From positions 124,001 to 188,000 of the forward strand of contig CAVVRF010000032.1 of NCBI GenBank assembly GCA_963750535.1: a stretch of DNA of 64,000 nucleotides, given 5' to 3'. This document shows, in pieces, positions 61,530-64,000 of the stretch (positions within the stretch are counted from its first letter, which is position 1; every line of letters starts with the position of its first letter). Position numbers and translations under genes: made by a program. Source of the DNA: JAKFWF01 sp963750535 (GTDB lineage Bacteria > Pseudomonadota > Alphaproteobacteria > Rhizobiales > Hyphomicrobiaceae). The notes under the pieces were generated by a model, which did no database searches, was not told the DNA's origin, and saw only the letters and a program-made list of their open reading frames with translations.

Positions 61530-62785
61530 CAGCCGGCGGCAAACGATCGGCGGCGGTGATCGGTGGCGGCCCTGCCGGTCTGGCGGCGGCCGAGGTGCTG
61601 GCGCGGGCGGGTCTCGATGTCACTATCTACGAGCAGATGCCGTCGGTCGGCCGCAAGCTGCTGCTGGCCGGGCGTGGCGGCCTGAACCTCACGCATGGCG
61701 AGGAGATCGAGCGTTTCCTCGGCCGCTATGGGGCGGCAAGGCCGCATCTGGCGCCGATGATCACATCGTTCCCGCCGGCCGCACTGCGTGACTGGGCGTC
61801 AGGTCTCGGTCAGGAGACGTTCGAGGGCACCAGCGGCCGGATCTTTCCCAAGGCGATGAAGGCTTCGCCACTATTGCGCGCCTGGCTTGCCCGTCTCGCC
61901 GGCCTCGGGGTCAGGATTGCGACACGGCATCGCTGGAGCGGCTGGGACGAGGCCGGTGGCCTCGTGTTCACTACGTCCGTGGGACCGGTGGATGGCGGGC
62001 AGCCGGCGGTGACGGTCCTGGCGCTCGGCGGTGCGAGCTGGCCGCGTCTCGGCTCGGATGGAGCCTGGGTGGCGCCGCTGCAGGCGATCGGGGTCGCAAT
62101 CACGCCGCTGCGTCCGGCCAACGCCGGCATCCGGATCAACTGGTCACAGGTGTTCCGCGAGCGGTTCGAAGGCCAGCCAGTCAAGCGAATGGCGCTCACC
62201 TGCGACGGCGAGACCCATGCCGGCGAGGCGGTGGTGACCCGGGACGGTCTCGAAGGCGGAGTCGTCTATGCGGCCTTTGCGCGCATCCGCGAGCGGCTCG
62301 ACCGTGATGGCGTGGCGCAGATCACCGTTGACGTCCGGCCGAGCTTCCCGCACGCCGAGCTGGCTGCGAAGCTCGGCGCGCCCAGGGGCAAGCAATCGAC
62401 CGCAAATTTCCTGCGCAAGGCAGCCGGCATGGCGCCGATTGCGATCGGCCTCGCACGAGAAGGTGCCGGCGGCCCGCTGCCGGGTGATCCGCGCGCACTG
62501 GCAACGCTGATCAAGGCGATACCGTTGACCGTGGTCGGCGTCGCCGACCTGGCGCGGGTGATCTCGACCGCTGGCGGCGTCCGGTTCGACGCGGTCGACG
62601 ACAATCTGATGCTGCGCGCGCGTCCTGGCGTATTCGTTGCTGGCGAGATGCTGGACTGGGAGGCGCCGACCGGCGGCTATCTGCTGCAGGCGACGTTCGC
62701 AACCGCGATCCGGGCGGCGGAAGGGGCGGTGCGCTGGCTTGGCCAGCCCGATCCGGCGGCCGCCACGAACAACACGAATTCGTGA
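61526..62785 (+). CDS. TIGR03862-type FAD/NAD(P)-dependent flavoprotein (BaiN-like)
   Basis: This 419-residue protein has the FAD motif VIGGGPAGLAAAEVLARAG and GRKLLLAGRGGLNLTHGE, typical of the HI0933/BaiN group. A TLALGGASWPRLGSDG-type segment and GEMLDWEAPTGGYLLQATFATA close the FAD site. The TIGR03862 subgroup is common in proteobacteria with unknown substrate. GTG 61526 overlaps the upstream stop. Confidence 0.9.
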   Translation: MTAGGKRSAAVIGGGPAGLAAAEVLARAGLDVTIYEQMPSVGRKLLLAGRGGLNLTHGEEIERFLGRYGAARPHLAPMITSFPPAALRDWASGLGQETFEGTSGRIFPKAMKASPLLRAWLARLAGLGVRIATRHRWSGWDEAGGLVFTTSVGPVDGGQPAVTVLALGGASWPRLGSDGAWVAPLQAIGVAITPLRPANAGIRINWSQVFRERFEGQPVKRMALTCDGETHAGEAVVTRDGLEGGVVYAAFARIRERLDRDGVAQITVDVRPSFPHAELAAKLGAPRGKQSTANFLRKAAGMAPIAIGLAREGAGGPLPGDPRALATLIKAIPLTVVGVADLARVISTAGGVRFDAVDDNLMLRARPGVFVAGEMLDWEAPTGGYLLQATFATAIRAAEGAVRWLGQPDPAAATNNTNS

Positions 62786-62991
62786 GACTTGGCGCCTTCG
62801 CAATGCCAGGACGGCACTGCGACCACGACGCCCGTTGATCTTTGCCGGCCCAGCCAGCAAGCATCTCGGACAGGGCGCCGACGACATGCGGCTTGCCCGG
62901 TGGCGATTTGCCGGCGTTGGTGATCAAACGTCACCACGCACGTTGCAAACGGCAGTATAAGCAACACAGGCATTGCAGCAGTATTCGATTG

Positions 62992-63396
62992 ATGCGGGTC
63001 GGACGTTCATTCACCGGGTTCGGTATCAGGCCGGCGGTATTCCTGCTGGTCGGTGTGATGCTGTTGCGTTCGCTGATGCCGGCGGGCTTCATGCCGGACC
63101 CGGTTGCCGCCCACAACGGCGCGTTCCGGCTGATCTTCTGCTCCGGCCCGTCAGGCGCCGGCACCGCCGCCAGCGGCATCCATGCGTCCGAGCACGCTCC
63201 AGGGCAATTACCGCCAGCATCGGACCAGTGCCAGTATGCGGTGCTTGCGGCGCCGGTGCTCGCCGCCGCGGATGCCGCCGCCGTGCCGATGCCGCCCGCA
63301 ACGGCAGAGCGGCACGCGGTCCCGGCGGGCAGTCGGAGGCTTGTCGCGCCGGAGTTCGAGGGCGGCTGGGCCCGCGCTCCGCCGGAGGCTGTGTGA
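62992..63396 (+). CDS. DUF2946-like protein
   Basis: This 134-residue protein has an N-terminal helix (PAVFLLVGVMLLRSLMPAGFMPD) as in DUF2946, then a CSG...C pair and a DQCQYAVLAAP segment. Such proteins accompany copper-handling genes, and here a PCu(A)C chaperone gene follows 90 bp downstream. The start at 62992 is preceded by a GGTGA/TCACC dyad at 62919-62935 that might be a regulator site. Metal binding is inferred from the family and neighbours. Confidence 0.75.
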   Translation: MRVGRSFTGFGIRPAVFLLVGVMLLRSLMPAGFMPDPVAAHNGAFRLIFCSGPSGAGTAASGIHASEHAPGQLPPASDQCQYAVLAAPVLAAADAAAVPMPPATAERHAVPAGSRRLVAPEFEGGWARAPPEAV

Positions 63397-63485
63397 CGAG
63401 CAGGACTGCCAACCCATTCCCTATTCTCCGGCCATGTCGACGCAGCGCAGCGCGACCATTGCCACGCATCAGGTCATCGACACCC

Positions 63486-64000
63486 ATGTCACATTCGTTT
63501 CTTCGCAACTCCCGGGCCTTTCTCCGCAACTGTCTGGCCATTGTCGCCGCCGTGGCGAGCTTCGCCGCGACTGCCAGCGCCCACGACTACACGGTCGGCA
63601 CGCTCAAGATCGTTCATCCCTGGATGCGGGTGCCGCCTCCAGCCGCCAAGGTTGCCGGCGGCTTCATGAAGATCACCAATACCGGCAGCACGCCCGATCG
63701 GTTGATCGGCGGCTCGGCCGTGTTCGCCGGCCGTTTCGAGGTGCACGAGATGTCGGTGGTCGACGGCGTCATGCGCATGCGTGAGCTGAAATCTGGCCTC
63801 GAGATCGCGCCGGGCGCCACCATCGAGCTGAAGCCCGGCTCGTATCACACCATGTTCATCGACATCACCAGCCATCCCGCGGTCGGCAGCAAGGCCAAGG
63901 GAACATTGGTATTCGAGAAGGCCGGGACGATCGAGATCGAGTACAAGGTGGAGGCGGCGACCACCAAGTCGTCCGGTCATGAGCACGGCGGCAAGCCGCA
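63486..64000 (+). CDS. PCu(A)C-type copper chaperone, runs off right edge
   Basis: About 171 residues are visible with no stop before the window end. A signal peptide (LAIVAAVASFAATASA) precedes HDYTVGTLKIVHPWMRVPP. The copper motif VHEMSVVDGVMRMREL (H-x-M, then M-x-M) and KPGSYHTMFIDI with the further His/Met complete the site. PCu(A)C delivers copper to the CuA or CuB centre of cytochrome oxidase in the periplasm. The visible tail (HEHGGKP) is histidine-rich and incomplete. Confidence 0.9.
   Translation, partial: MSHSFLRNSRAFLRNCLAIVAAVASFAATASAHDYTVGTLKIVHPWMRVPPPAAKVAGGFMKITNTGSTPDRLIGGSAVFAGRFEVHEMSVVDGVMRMRELKSGLEIAPGATIELKPGSYHTMFIDITSHPAVGSKAKGTLVFEKAGTIEIEYKVEAATTKSSGHEHGGKP

Overview
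This window is visibly GC-rich and its gene content points to an alphaproteobacterium. The lineage markers are a one-step phosphatidylcholine synthase, a histone-deacetylase-like gene upstream of xseB and dxs, a trpC-moaC-moeA operon, a cyanide-insensitive type cydAB with a DUF2474 subunit gene, class II DAHP synthase, and a dnaE overlapped by a GNAT gene. Genus cannot be fixed from the sequence alone. Only one RNA gene is visible, a tRNA-Pro. There are no rRNA genes, CRISPR arrays or replication origins.

Layout. 0-2.5 kb: start of sfsA, a double-hairpin repeat, a MoaB/CinA-like gene and an RlpA-like exported protein. 2.5-12.9 kb: an exopolysaccharide-type cluster, mostly leftward (methyltransferase, Wzz/BY-kinase-like protein, two glycosyltransferases, ligase, flippase, FemAB/GNAT-like protein) with one rightward polysaccharide deacetylase. 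Four of its genes carry single-base frameshifts and a 268-bp MITE lies inside it. 13-18.6 kb: small exported proteins, phosphatidylcholine synthase, a hydrolase, an SDR and a deacetylase-family enzyme, ended by a second MITE copy. 18.9-24.5 kb: xseB, dxs, the cyd operon and a second, inverted copy of the double-hairpin repeat. 24-45 kb: housekeeping (dnaE, sodB, aroC, gor, rpiA, DAHP synthase, moeA-moaC-trpC) mixed with small exported or membrane proteins. 45-50.7 kb: thioesterases, a membrane spermidine-synthase-like protein, a DadA-like dehydrogenase and a divergent maleate-isomerase/EutA-like protein.

50.9-55.0 kb: a translationally coupled operon encoding a HAD-UbiA fusion, a DprE1-like FAD oxidase and a GT-C-type membrane protein. 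This resembles polyprenyl-phospho-ribose/arabinose donor synthesis. 55.0-58.9 kb: a roughly 3.8-kb genomic island bounded by a perfect 44-bp direct repeat of the tRNA-Pro 3' half. It has no recognisable integrase and carries an acyltransferase gene split by an IS1595-family element. 59-64 kb: DUF192 protein, double cold-shock-domain protein, glyoxalase, a TIGR03862-type flavoprotein, and a DUF2946-PCu(A)C copper pair running off the right edge.

The most interesting signals are the paired double-hairpin repeat with compensated stem changes, the frameshift-laden polysaccharide cluster, the tRNA-Pro island, the incomplete DprE1-type operon, an H-type pseudoknot geometry between two convergent genes, and an orphan intrinsic terminator upstream of sodB.
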